Shown here: positions 23,901-34,800 of the stretch, in pieces | Position numbering within the stretch: the first letter of the stretch is position 1 | How the letters are laid out: the number at the start of each line of letters is the position of its first letter | Source of the DNA: Escarpia spicata | Lineage: Eukaryota; Annelida; Polychaeta; Sabellida; Siboglinidae | Length of the DNA: 64,000 nt | Reading direction: 5' to 3' | Assembly (NCBI GenBank): GCA_963995525.1 | Contig: OZ023211.1 | Location: 60,348,487-60,412,486 of the forward strand | Made by a program: the position numbers and the translations under genes | Notes under the pieces: generated by a model | What the model was told of the DNA's origin: nothing | The model's input: only the letters and a program-made list of their open reading frames with translations | The model's database searches: none

Positions 23901-26363
23901 CAGTGATGAATGTGTGTATATGCACAGTGATGGACATGCACAGTGATGAATGTGTGTATATGCACAGTGATGGACATGCACAGTGATGAATGTGTGTATA
24001 TGCACAGTGATGGACATGCACAGTGATGAATGTGTGTATATGCACAGTGATGGACATGCACAGTGATGAATGTGTGTATATGCACAGTGATGGACATGCA
24101 CAGTGATGAATGTGTGTATATGCACAGTGATGGACATGCACAGTGATGAATGTGTGTATATGCACAGTGATGGACATGCACAGTGATGAATGTGTGTATA
24201 TGCACAGTGATGGACATGCACAGTGATGAATGTGTGTATATGCACAGTGATGGACATGCACAGTGATGAATGTGTGTACATGCACAGTGATGGACATGCA
24301 CAGTGATGAATGTGTGTACATGCACAGTGATGGACATGCACAGTGATGAATGTGTGTACATGCACAGTGATGGACATGCACAGTGATGAATGTGTGTACA
24401 TGCACAGTGATGGACATGCACAGTGATGAATGTGTGTACATGCACAGTGATGGACATGCACAGTGATGAATGTGTGTACATGCACAGTGATGGACATGCA
24501 CAGTGATGAATGTGTGTACATGCACAGTGATGGACATGCACAGTGATGAATGTGTGTACATGCACAGTGATGGACATGCACAGTGATGAATGTGTGTACA
24601 TGCACAGTGATGGACATGCACAGTGATGAATGTGTGTACATGCACAGTGATGGACATGCACAGTGATGAATGTGTGTACATGCACAGTGATGGACATGCA
24701 CAGTGATGAATGTGTGTATATGCACAGTGATGGACATGCACAGTGATGAATGTGTGTACATGCACAGTGATGGACATGCACAGTGATGAATGTGTGTATA
24801 TGCACAGTGATGGACATGCACAGTGATGAATGTGTGTATATGCACAGTGATGGACATGCACAGTGATGAATGTGTGTATATGCACAGTGATGGACATGTA
24901 CAGTCATGAATGTGTGTATATGCACAGTGATGGACATGTACAGTGATGAATGTGTGTATATGCACAGTGATGGACATGTACAGTGATGAATGTGTGTATA
25001 TGCACAGTGATGGACATGTACAGTGTTGAATGTGTGTATATGCACACTGATGGACATGTACAGTGATGAATGTGTGTATATGCACACTGATGGACATGTA
25101 CAGTGATGAATGTGTGTATATGCACAGTGATGGACATGTGCAGTGATGAATGTGTGTATATGCACAGTGATGGACATGTGCAGTGATGAATGTCAGTGCT
25201 CAATGATTAATGTTTTGATGAATATTTACAACAATGAAGGTTTACAATGATGAATATATATGGTGAATGCTTATGGTGAATGTTTGCAATGATACATATT
25301 TAGTAATGACTGTTTACAATGACTAATATTACTCGGCACATTATATAGTAATAACTGCAGAAACACATTACCTGTCTGTCTGCAGTCATGCCAGTAACTT
25401 CTTTTGAAAGGGAAGCCACCAAAGACATCTTTGTTGGCAAGAAAGTGTGCAACATGTCCTAAAATGTCACAATGAAACATACTGCAGATGTCTGAAGAGC
25501 TAAATATCACAATGAAACATACCACATATGTCTGAAGAGCTAAATATCACAATGAAACATACTGCATATGTCTGAAGAGCTAAATATCACAATGAAACAT
25601 ACTGCATATGTCTGAAGAGCTAAATATCACAATGAAACATACTGCATTTGTCTGAAGAGCTAAATATCACAATGAAACATACTGCATATGTCTGAAGAGC
25701 TAAATATCACAATGAAACATACTGCATATGTCAGAAGATCTAAAGTTAAATATCACCATGAAACATACTGCACATCTGAAGAACTAAATGTCACAATGAA
25801 ACATACTGCATGTTTGAAGAGCTAAATGTCACAATGAAACATACTGCATGTTTGAAGAACTAAATGTCACAATGAAACTTACTGCACGTCTGAAGAGTTA
25901 AATGTCACAATGAAACATACTGGATGCAATGAAACATTATTTTGGAAAAACTACACGAGAGAATTGAAATTTTCACCAGTTATTTTGTGGAATGTTCCAG
26001 ATACAATGAGCTATTTTGGATGTCATAGATTTATGATAAAAGGGGTTTGTAAACAAGGGAAACCAATTAGACATTTTTTTAAAGTCATCACCCGAACAGG
26101 GCAACTCACCATGGTCATAAAACAGGTGAAGTCAAAGCCCAAAACCACCATATTGCGTTAAGTAACAATCCAACAAACAACTTACTGCCAAATTAGCCCA
26201 TTTTTCACATATTCAACAACCTTCACCCTTCAATTTCAAATGGCCGATTGCTACTTTAAGAAACATGGCTACTCACAATGTCCGTCACAATGAGAAAACA
26301 TAAAGCGGTCTGGCTTACCATGTCTGGCACGTCAACAGTCGCGGCAGCACTTCTCATCCTCAT
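11998..26363 (-). CDS. SLC30A6: Zinc transporter ZnT6 (SLC30 / cation diffusion facilitator), spliced; one exon unplaced
   Basis: ZnT6 is a Golgi-membrane CDF protein that partners ZnT5 to load zinc into secretory enzymes. Exons in coding order, with in-phase GT-AG joins: 26363-26319, 25458-25372, 23445-23361, (missing), 18915-18850, 18199-18119, 17227-17192, 16650-16507, 16061-15942, 15098-14996, 14677-14561, 12522-11998. Landmarks are KKILIFACFNILC (TM1), LLTCLVSLWV and YERFEVLAVFSSTLLAQLGG, QQPEIHTGRLL, SSSSWLQEHVTDMSE, PRLNPFALIG, GTMFPMCVYSGKILLQ, REASTLDGVLEFRHEHFWTL and GSVHVRIRRDADEQMVL (cytoplasmic domain). The phase-1 end of 23361 and the phase-2 start of 18915 require one short exon (about 40 nt, TM2) that I could not find. 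The start ATG at 26363 follows a possible acceptor, so a 5' UTR exon may exist. The total is about 480 residues. The C-terminal tail has three HGHSH-like clusters. Confidence 0.93.
12523..14560 (-). other. SLC30A6 last intron
   Basis: It holds no exon. It contains one notable inverted repeat, GGCGTGACATCACAAT at 13753-13768 and its exact complement at 13824-13839. The donor is GTAGGT at 14560 and the acceptor is CTCTTGCAG at 12523. Confidence 0.7.
14654..14927. repeat. Tandem array (5 x 53-56 bp) that copies an SLC30A6 splice acceptor
   Basis: Units start at 14654, 14710, 14766, 14819 and 14872. The first unit contains the real acceptor and the first about 24 nt of the exon 14677-14561. On the minus strand units 2-4 each repeat the GTTGTGTAG acceptor followed by ACGACTC (candidate sites just above 14733, 14789 and 14842). 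In unit 5 the AG has become AA. The array lies entirely in the intron and the exon edge. Confidence 0.88.
15165..15310 (+). repeat. Dispersed repeat fragment (partner at about 49470-49610)
   Basis: The two loci share 'aagcc.t.aaaatgga' and 'attctggc.ccaaatgtttttcttta.aac' in the same orientation with many substitutions. A second short shared block, 'ggcaaaacttgatgga', links 49700 with 39145. No element type is recognised. Confidence 0.5.
16150..16430. repeat. Intronic tandem duplication (2 x about 140 bp)
   Basis: Two diverged copies share 'attgtgacccc', 'ccctgatgaattt.gaaaaaat' and 'accccaatgggccc', then 'tagatcaca'. It lies between the SLC30A6 exons 16650-16507 and 16061-15942. Confidence 0.75.
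18345..18480. repeat. Compound microsatellite (TATA)n then (CA)n
   Basis: A run of TATATACA units (about 18348-18417) passes into CACACGCACG and then about twelve CA dinucleotides. It is intronic in SLC30A6, and the open frame across it is repeat-derived. Confidence 0.9.
19260..21470. repeat. Intronic block of diverged duplications (SLC30A6 intron)
   Basis: 'gaatgattcaatcaaatac' followed by 'agatttctt/ctcg' occurs three times (about 20489, 21132, 21296). The last two belong to a tandem duplication of about 165 bp (21130-21420) that also shares 'gcaaaattag' and 'agttgctgaac'. 'caactgt.cagt.taacagg' occurs at 19750 and 20898. The missing SLC30A6 exon should lie in this interval or its flanks. 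Confidence 0.55.
20142..20390 (+). pseudogene. LINE reverse transcriptase fragment (motifs A and B)
   Basis: The plus frame reads FIDYKKAFDLVDRSSLW (RT motif A) and then WQGENLCPLLFAIYLNHFEH, which corresponds to the G.RQGE.LSPLLF..YLND motif B, ending at TAG 20388-20390. The invariant GVRQ is altered to EVWQ and the final ND is HF, so it is decayed. It is inserted in the SLC30A6 intron on the opposite strand. It belongs to a different LINE clade from the fragment at 7687-8340, judged by motif wording. Confidence 0.78.
21576..22545 (+). mobile_element. piggyBac-like MITE, copy truncated at one end
   Basis: It begins CCCTCTCAAGGCCAGATTAA right after TTAA (21572-21575). The next about 950 bp matches, inverted and with small indels, the element at 58062-59185. 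The similarity stops at GTGCCCCTGTATTCGGG near 22545, so this copy lacks the other terminus. The body contains GTAAAAGAGGGACCGG. No transposase is encoded. Confidence 0.75.
23800..25193. repeat. 40-bp minisatellite, about 34 copies (SLC30A6 intron)
   Basis: The unit contains TGATGGACATGCACAG and TGATGAATGTGTGTATATGC. Central copies (about 24271-24760) carry TGTGTACA and flanking copies TGTGTATA. Degenerate copies extend the array at both ends (23650-23800 and 25200-25330). The unit length is not a multiple of three and has no stop on the minus strand, so three overlapping frames stay open for more than 400 codons (His/Cys/Thr-rich). I read these as repeat artefacts. Confidence 0.95.
25459..25926. 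repeat. About 12-copy tandem array (40-bp unit) abutting SLC30A6 exon 2
   Basis: The unit is 'tcacaatgaaacatactgca' followed by 'tatgtctgaagagctaaata'. The first seven copies are 40 bp and the later ones vary from 36 to 48 bp. The array begins at the base next to the exon 25458-25372, and on the minus strand each unit presents a TTTCATTGTGATATTTAG acceptor-like end. The true acceptor reads TTTCATTGTGACATTTTAG. Confidence 0.9.
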
Positions 26364-27153
26364 GTCTGATGGGAAAGAAAATACTGGTATAAATAGTTAG
26401 CAACTGTGTACTGTAGAGAGGAATGTTGTTGTATATAAAGATGATCCCATAGAAAAATGGTCATTGAGTCACTTTTCTATACAGAAATGTGATCCCCAGG
26501 TCACTTTTCTGTAGTATATATAATGATCCCCAATCACAGAATTGATAAAAAGATATTATTTAACATGATAAATGGTTAGGAGTTTTACGACACATTTAGG
26601 TTGATTAGTAACACAGATCTCTAGCTGCATGCAGTGTAAAACATAAATAAGGATAATTATTTTATTACAAAGCTTTTCAAATAAACCACGTGTGGGTCAT
26701 TTTTCAATACAAACCTGTACAATAAATAATTAATATTAAAGGCATAATTATATAGGAGCCCATGACTCGGGGGTGAGTGACATTTCTATAGGTGGTCACT
26801 TTAAATACTATCTCAAGTCAAAGTGTAACAAACCAGTTCTGCTAACAGCTGTATCCAAGTAACCGACATGTATGTTCTATGTGATTGTAAGTATAATTAA
26901 ATGTTGTAGATTGTTCTCTTCAGCGTGCTCTGTGTTGTTGCTATGTCGGTGAGGGAGATGTTCTGTACGGGATTTGTTTTTGGCGGTCACACAAGAGATT
27001 CTGTTTTCTACACCACATATAATTGTTTGTTGTTGTGGGTGATTATATGAAAGGCCATATTATGTTCCCTACCCTGCTGTATTACCAGTGAAAGAACACA
27101 GTGATCAGTCCTCCGCTGAGTGCAACTCCTTCTATACATCATCGAAACAATGT

Positions 27154-27264
27154 TATATCCAGTTTGTTTATATGCCGACGATGCAGTTTATATAGCCTGT
27201 TTGAAAACCAAACTCACAAAACAAATTTCACAGCACTTGGATAACAATATGGGGGGCTACATCT
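27154..27264 (+). pseudogene. Reverse transcriptase palm fragment (YADD)
   Basis: The plus frame reads VCLYADDAVYIACLKTKL, the catalytic YADD motif C and following helix of a non-LTR RT, then QHLDN before a stop. Only about 40 codons are recognisable. It could be a separated piece of the family at 20142-20390, but this is not shown. Confidence 0.6.
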
Positions 27265-27989
27265 GAATTAAAATTAAAATGTTCAGCCCAGGGTGTGACA
27301 AAATATTGGTTAAAAACAGACAATTTGACATTGCTATCTTTTGAACAATAGTTTGCATAGCCAAGTATCAAACACAATATATGTGTTTGTTACTTTTTAG
27401 ACATACTTCTTGTGCCTGTGGTAAGTGCATCGATTGTCACGGCTGCTGCAGGTGACATAAACTACTTGCAAACTATAGTTTGTTGGTGGGTAATTAAAAT
27501 GAGTTTATAATGTGCATGAAACAAGTTAATAGTTTTTACATAAATAAACATGATATTATACACAGTATGGATTAAAATATGGACAAACAATATATTGTGA
27601 AAATTAACAAGGAATTAGCAGTAATACTAGCATTACCACATGAAAAATAAAAACTGCATTACCTAAACATGTTTTGTTATGCATGTAAGGAGCTTCTTCT
27701 TCTGAAGTAAATGGTTTTATTTCATGAAAATCGGACAACTACTGACAAAGTTATTAAGTTGGAAAGGTTACTACCCCAGTGGTTTTCGTTGGAACGGTGA
27801 GCATGAAAAAGAACACAGAAAGAATATGGTCACAGTATTTCCAGGGTGTACCACTATTTTACAATTTTTGTCATTGTTTTCACAACAGATAAGTAATTAA
27901 TTGAGGTAATTACTTCAAATTTTGCATATATAGGTATTTTCACGAGGAATAAATTTTTTGAATTTTCGTTTACCTAATTTGGATATTTC

Positions 27990-28560
27990 ATGACCTAATT
28001 AGCATAATATGGCCGACATATTGAATCTTAGACTGTAACAAGATGCAATTCATGTCATGTCATTAAATGTTTAGAGTATATTTACAGGGTATTAGAAAGT
28101 GTAACATATCTTGTTTCATTATACATGTAGTTCATTTCAATCCCAAATTTTTGGCAAAATTGGTGCATCATTAGCATAATTATTATAAAATGGCGGCCAT
28201 ATTGAATGAGGATTCCCAATGCTTTTGTCAAGAAATTGTTATTCTGAGCATGTAATTAACTCAGTAATGGCGTTTATAATAGTACAGCATAAATTGTTTC
28301 TTTGATATCAATTAGTTACCACAATTTGAATAATTTGTGGAGTAATTTGCATAAAATAAAATGGCGGACATATTAAATGTAGAATCCCAATTTTGGAATA
28401 CATATTTTTCTAAAAGCACATCATTAATATTGGAGGAATGTTGTAAAATAGTACAACACAAACATTTTCATTAGAACTCACTTAGTTGCTCTTTGCATAA
28501 TTGATTATGTAATTATCATAAAACAAAATGGCGGACATAGTAAATGTGGAATCCTCATTC
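27990..28560. repeat. Four degenerate repeats (about 160-180 bp spacing) with ATGGCGGACAT core
   Basis: The core 'ataaaatggcggacata' (or ggcc variants) followed by 'ttgaat/taaatg..gaatccca' recurs near 28010, 28190, 28360 and 28525. Each is preceded by 'aattagcataat'-like sequence. The AAAATGGCGG core fits the YY1 consensus AANATGGCG; binding is not shown. Confidence 0.6.
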
Positions 28561-29112
28561 GTGTTATAACAATTTTCAAAAGCATTATCAATTTATCATT
28601 TAGCGCTTAGCGCTTCTTATCATAGTACTACATAAAGAGTTTAATCACTATAATTAGATGTCGCTTAATTCCAACTTTGCATAATTTATGTCTATACTAG
28701 TTATACTTAGCTAGGTGAATTGCAGAAAGTGTCCTGGACCTGAGAGATACCTGCATTTAAATACACAGAGTAATGGATAATTGCACCAACAACTTAAATT
28801 TTATTGTTAGTTTCTGTTGTTACAATAGCTATTTAAATGTAGGAATATATAATTATTAATAAAATAAAATATAGTTATACACACCAATAATATAATTGTG
28901 GCAATAAATTAATATTATAATGGTGGAAATACCAATCTTAAACTGGCTAGTTATTACTACTAGTAGCAAACAATAAATGTAATAAGCTCTTATTTTATAT
29001 TTAACAGAGTAAGGTTGGAATACAAGTTTCTGAATTTCAAGTTTAAAATCAATTATTAAGTGTAGCCAGCGTACTGTGAATAGGGATTGCCTGTATGACA
29101 GCTAGGCGCCAA

Positions 29113-29160
29113 ATCCGCCTAGCGGACAACCAGCGCAACGCAGTTGTCCGCCTGGCGGAT
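29113..29160. repeat. GC-rich hairpin, 18-bp arms
   Basis: ATCCGCCTAGCGGACAAC (29113-29130) pairs with GTTGTCCGCCTGGCGGAT (29143-29160) across a 12-nt loop, with two mismatched positions. It stands out against the AT-rich surroundings. Confidence 0.8.
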
Positions 29161-30639
29161 ATCCAGGGGCATGCTGATGTTACCAGGGGGATGTTACTAT
29201 TTTAGCACAGCGTCACCGTCTGCGGTGGCGTTCTCGAAAACCGTGCAACTAGGTCGCACAAAATGTGATTTCTGCACTTGTAAACCTTTTTAAAATATTA
29301 CATAACATACATCATCTAAACAGTCTGAAATTGACACGTAGGTGTGTGTATACACAAACTTTAATTTTTAGGCGATATAACATTACCAAAAATTCATGTT
29401 TATACGATAATTCGACATAACTTTCGTTTGGTTTAACGCGGAAACTTCGTGCAACGACTGCAGTGAAGATGAACACGTCTTCTAATAGGTCGAGCAGATC
29501 TCATGACAATCCAAATAGGTTTACAAGTGCGGGTTTTCAATTTGTCGCGACCTGTTTTTGCGAAAAACGTACCGTCGTGGATCGCCGTCGGCATGACACT
29601 TTTGGCGCACACCATCGCTCAATCACGGACGATAAGTTCGTCAAATAAAGGAATACTTTTAAAAACGTTATGCCATTATCTTGTCATTCCAATGATATTA
29701 AATATGTATTATTTAATGCGGACACTCAATGATGTAAGGGCTGCGTGACCAGTGAAATGTCATAGTTTAGCGTCAAAACTGGCCAGATCCAAAAGCCGCG
29801 GCGGCCGCTGTGGTAATGCTAGTAATACTAAAGGGCAGTAACAATCTAACCAAGAAGATTAAAATTAGTACATTACAGTTTTATAAAAGAGCATTGTATT
29901 AGGCAAACCTAACTTTCATATGTTAGTATGTACATTCCTTACAGACTGAGATTGCCCACTTCCAATGTAAGTGAATACAAATATATAATTATGTCAGGTT
30001 ACACACTTACCAGTCATCAATTATATTCTTATCTGAAACCACATGCACATTTTTTACTGTTTTAACGATCATAGAGATCCCTGTTCCATACTAAGGCTCC
30101 TGTTTTAACACAACAGTTGGAACAGCCAGTATTACTAGTCACAGTGCCAGTGGATAGTCTTCTATACAGCCCCTTCAGGAGCTAATGTAGGAGTGCACGT
30201 GGTACTGTGCACACTGCAGCGGGTGCATCAACTTAAAACTTTGAAGTAAATAAAAAACCATCTGGAATAGTGTAATAAAAATACAGGTGTAGTAACTGTA
30301 GTTAAAAACAATAATCCGTTTATTTAAAGCCTGTTTAGATATGCTGGAACTGTAAGATGGAGAGTGCTAACACTGTCACAGGTTGTTGGAAGTGATGAAG
30401 TGAAGATAGTATGATTATTATTTATGGCATTGGACATAGCACGCCCTGTGTGTGAACAGTCGAGACTTAATTATAATACGGAAGTACAAACTGGTTCAGT
30501 AGCCGAGTGAATGTGGCATGTGCTGCAGTTTTCACAAAAAACATGATGAGAGCAGCTCATCGGTTATCTTCAGTTACCTCACTGACAATAATGTCGATAT
30601 TTTGAGTGAGAAGTAATAATTATTATGGCCAGGGATTGA

Positions 30640-31080
30640 TCTATAAAACTGGCGGCACTTGTGTCGAATCTGGACCCACCTCGATTTCGCTGTTATAGCT
30701 ACATTTTTGCTTAAATTTTATACCTCAGCGGGTAAATTCAAACCTTCAACATCATCACAGCCATATTTATCATGAAAATATTGTGTCTTAGCATACTTTT
30801 GAAGCCCAAATAGTGACCTGGTATGCACTAGTCTGCGCTGCTGCGGGTTGTGCATTACCACGTTGTGCGCGTAAAATGAGCGATATAGCAGCGTATGTAT
30901 GCAAACCGGGACATTAATTACGACTCAAAAGTGTGCCAAGACGCAATATTCTTAAACGTAAATATGCCTGGAATAATGTTGAACTATGTAACCTACGTGC
31001 CGATATATTGAAGTTTAGCAAAAGTAGTTACAATTGCAAAATCGAGGTGGGTCTGGATCCGAACCAAACTGGTTGTTCCT
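30640..31080. repeat. Foldback/MITE-like inverted repeat (about 440 bp)
   Basis: 'ctggacccacctcgattt' near 30668 is matched by the complement 'aaaatcgaggtgggtctgg' near 31040. A second inner pair is 'cttagcatacttttga' near 30787 and the complement 'actcaaaagtgtgccaag' near 30925. The arms therefore run almost the full length, as in a foldback element. Confidence 0.6.
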
Positions 31081-31858
31081 GCTTTGCCTTTGGCAACATA
31101 ATTGACTCCTCACCATGTACATCAACCGGCATGACCAGAGTAATGTTACTAACAAAGGTCAAAATAGTATAACTAAGTCAGTGCAAGACTAAAGTACTAA
31201 AACGTTAAACAACAGATGCCGGTCAGTCAGCCTGCTTCAAATACCACATAATCCCGGGCACATATAGACTAATAGAGTTGTTTTCCAAATACCTGCGTCA
31301 TCGCTATAAACGGATTGTTTGGAATAGCTACCTCACAACGTCTTTAATCAAGCATCAACAACTCAAACCAAAACTAAAGTCACTGTCACTCACGGCGGGA
31401 GGAGTCATGCACTGTCGGCGTCGCCGAGTGTCAAGACACGTCAGTTTAATTCAGACGGTCAGACTTAATTAAAATGTTGTATTTTGTACCTATGAAATTT
31501 AGGTTACCTGTATTTGATGCCATTGGTTTGTGCAATACGCTGATGTCAATATATCGTGTGTGATATTTGTAACACTACAATACACGCAGTTTGCTATATT
31601 CGCCCAAATATACAACGACAACAGGACGAAAATACGTGGCTACTCATGTTTTCCATTCCGCCATTGTACCGTTACTGTAAGCGACTCTTTGATTCGTTGT
31701 TGGTGAAAGGAAGCTTCAATCAAGCCCAGCTTTACATGTGACGTACGTTGTAACAACAGTACTTCCTGTTTTGGCAGACGAAATTTCACAAAATTTCACC
31801 AGGTGGTGATTAATATGACACTAGACTAGTCTACTCGGCACTGTGACAAGTAGCGGAC

Positions 31859-34800
31859 ATGTCCATGATTTCAGTTGTGAAGTCTGCGGTCCGTGTATGT
31901 ATCAGATGTGGCGTGGGGTAAATCCAGTAGCCAGGGCAGTAGGTGTCCCAATTTAGTATTTGCTAACGACGTCACGAGGGTGTACGATACCTTTACAGTT
32001 TACGTTTAGCCTAGCCTAGAGCTAGGCCTAGGCTTTGGCGTTTTGGCTTTGCGAAGTGGCAGCACTGGGATCAATATTGAAGGGCAGAGACAAAATGTCA
32101 GGGGCGGATTCAGAGAGGGTAGTCTGGGGGGGTCCTAAAACCTCCAATTATATCCCCTCTTGTCAGTCTTGAGTCTCGCAAAAACCACTGGCAGTCGAGC
32201 CAAATTCACATTGGGCGGGATGAGTCAGAGTTTCTGTATGACTCCGCTGTTGGATGTTGACATCGGAAGATGGAGGGAGTGCTGTTGAAGATTTTTAGCC
32301 GGAGCTTCACCACCAATCCGCTATTGCCACTCTGCTGGAGCGCTGTCGGATCATGATATCAGATCGGTAGATGGGGACTACAATTTTCTTGCAACAACCT
32401 TCATAATTTCAAAACAGTAACAGGGGCACATTTAAAAGATCTGGGGGGGGGGCACGCCACTCTTCTCTAGTACAGGCATAGCACGGCCAAATTCCACAGG
32501 TCTAGGAGGACACGTGCTCCCCAGGCCCCCCGTGTCTGTCTATGGTAAAGGATAGGGGCTGAGCATTTCCAAAAATAGAACCAGCCAAAGAAATCCTCAA
32601 GATTTCTCATAAATCTTGAATCAGTTAAATACTTTATGCAGCCTATTTGTAGGCTCACACTGTAGGAGATCTGACTGGATGTACATAGTGCACATGGGTG
32701 CCACAATGCACATGGCATAAACTCAGTGGTATATTACCATAGGGGCAAGTGGGGCACTTGCCTCTGGAGGCCCCACACACAATTTAACAGATATTTGTGT
32801 TAAGTAGATGGCATTCAACATTTCCAAAAGATGTCACACTTGACTAATATGACCAAAATGAAGTTCTTGCTCTTCTGCATCTAAAGTTTTTATCACCGTC
32901 ATTTGCATAATTGTGTGCGAGACTATGTACTTGTTGCATCCATATTGCATATATGTCTATTTGGATATTTTAAAATGATATTTTACATTGTGATGTTTGT
33001 GTTGTGCAGAAATTGCATGCAATACATCCATGATTTATAGCAGTTTTCATGTCACAGGGAAACTCTTAGTTTCACACAGTCGTGTCAATGGATATCATTT
33101 TATGTACATGCTCATGCAGTAGTCTTCAATCAGTATCAAACAATTTGGAACAATTATAGAAGAATCTTGACATTATGCATTAAGGATGGTAACTTTTTAG
33201 CCAGGATATATCATTATAGATCAGGTATATTTACATGCAGTGCTTCATTTGCAGCTAGGACAGAAGTTGCCACCATTGCCTAGATCACCTGTAGGACAGA
33301 GCAGAAGAAACTTTTGGAGAATGCTGGCGGTTGTTTTCAACAGGTAACCACTAAAGGCTAATTTTGAGACACTTGTTTTGGATAACAAATGAATCCAATG
33401 TCATTCAACTTCAGATCCCTTCTCTCTCTGCAAGAAGAACAGATTGAAAAATTATGTAATTTTACTCTTGCATGTACGTTGTGGCATAACCTGATAACTA
33501 TATTCTGCGCTGCGTATTAACATCTATAATTACAAATAGCTTACACCCATCAAGTTTTTCCTGGATACTCGCTGTTCCATGGTACTATCGTGATACTATC
33601 ACTTTAGTTTAGTTATGACACTATTGTAATAGTATTGCAATAGTAATATGGCTATTGCAGTACTATCACAATAATAAAAGCATCCCAATAGTAATTAGTC
33701 TCCCCCCAATAGTCATTAGTCTCCCCTAGTATCAATATCTAGATTCCTAATTTGGAATTTACCTTTCTGAATCCTACGTGGCTCAAACAGAAGTTTCAGC
33801 ATCCACATGATGCCTTCGTCAGTGTTGAACTGAATCACTCTCAATTGTCATGTAACACCCAAGAACAACATGTGCAGTGTAAGATATGAAACAGCATGTC
33901 GAGACTGTCACCAGACCTACGTAGGGCAGATGACTGGGGACCAGACTTAAAGAACACAAGAACACGAGGGCCCCACTCACACAGTCACGAGGGCCCCACT
34001 CACACAGTAAGTGAACAAGGGCCATAATATCAGTGCTCGCCAGAGAGAACAACTTCTAGGGAAGAAAAATGAATGAAGCCATTTGAGATTCAAGAGAAAT
34101 GACCTGGGATCAGCAGAGACACCGGCTACAATCTTCGTGATATTCGTGGAAGTGCTGTCATGTGATGATCACCAACGTCACATGACAACCGAGAGTGAGT
34201 CAGTACATAACGCTGGTGGAGGTGCCAAAAGCTCCATTTGACACACTGGAGATTCACACAGGAACCTACATTTATGAATCCAGTAACAACTTACTGTAAT
34301 GACTATATGTATTCGCACACTGAATGTTTTCAGGCATGCACAAAATTGACAAATTAAATTTTTTTGTGTACCTGAAGTTTTCGGACACCTGGAAAATAAT
34401 GTTATTTTTGTTCCTATGTAATTGGACACATATATAGGAGGTAACTACTAACTGTAATGACATTACAAAGGTCTGTTAACACTAACAAAACGGGGATGAC
34501 ATGACATTGACTCGTTCGCGTATGTAAGTATTCGGACACTATCTGAGAATTACTTTTGTGTAGTGTATGTTTTCGGACAGCTGGTAATTAAATTTGTATG
34601 TGTCCAAATATGTTCAGTGATTTTGGTACATGCTAAAATCTAGTTTTGTGTCGTTGTAGACCCGATCGAGAACGCATCAAGGAGGTTGGGGCGGACCGAG
34701 CTTGTGCAGAGTGGCTGATGCGTTGTGGTGCACATGTCCGCTGGAAGGGCAATGACAGGTGGGAGAAAGAATACAATACACTGCCCCCTATTGGCTCATC

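Larger units (their letters stand above)
26364..31858. other. Intergenic region between divergent SLC30A6 and DMAC2L
   Basis: There are no convincing exons. It contains an RT relic (27154-27264), ATGGCGGACAT-bearing degenerate repeats (27990-28560), a GC-rich hairpin (29113-29160), a foldback of about 440 bp (30640-31080) and a GC-rich patch CCGCGGCGGCCGC near 29800. Promoters of both genes should lie here, but no TATA box or start site is assigned. Confidence 0.5.

Noticed and set aside
23656..25203. Minus-strand frames of 413, 453, 476 and 99 codons
   Set aside because: All come from one 40-bp tandem repeat read in every frame. There are no conserved domain, start context or splice sites.
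25459..25926. CRISPR-like array
   Set aside because: The repeats are contiguous with no unique spacers and the genome is eukaryotic. The same applies to the 96-bp, 57-bp and 40-bp arrays.
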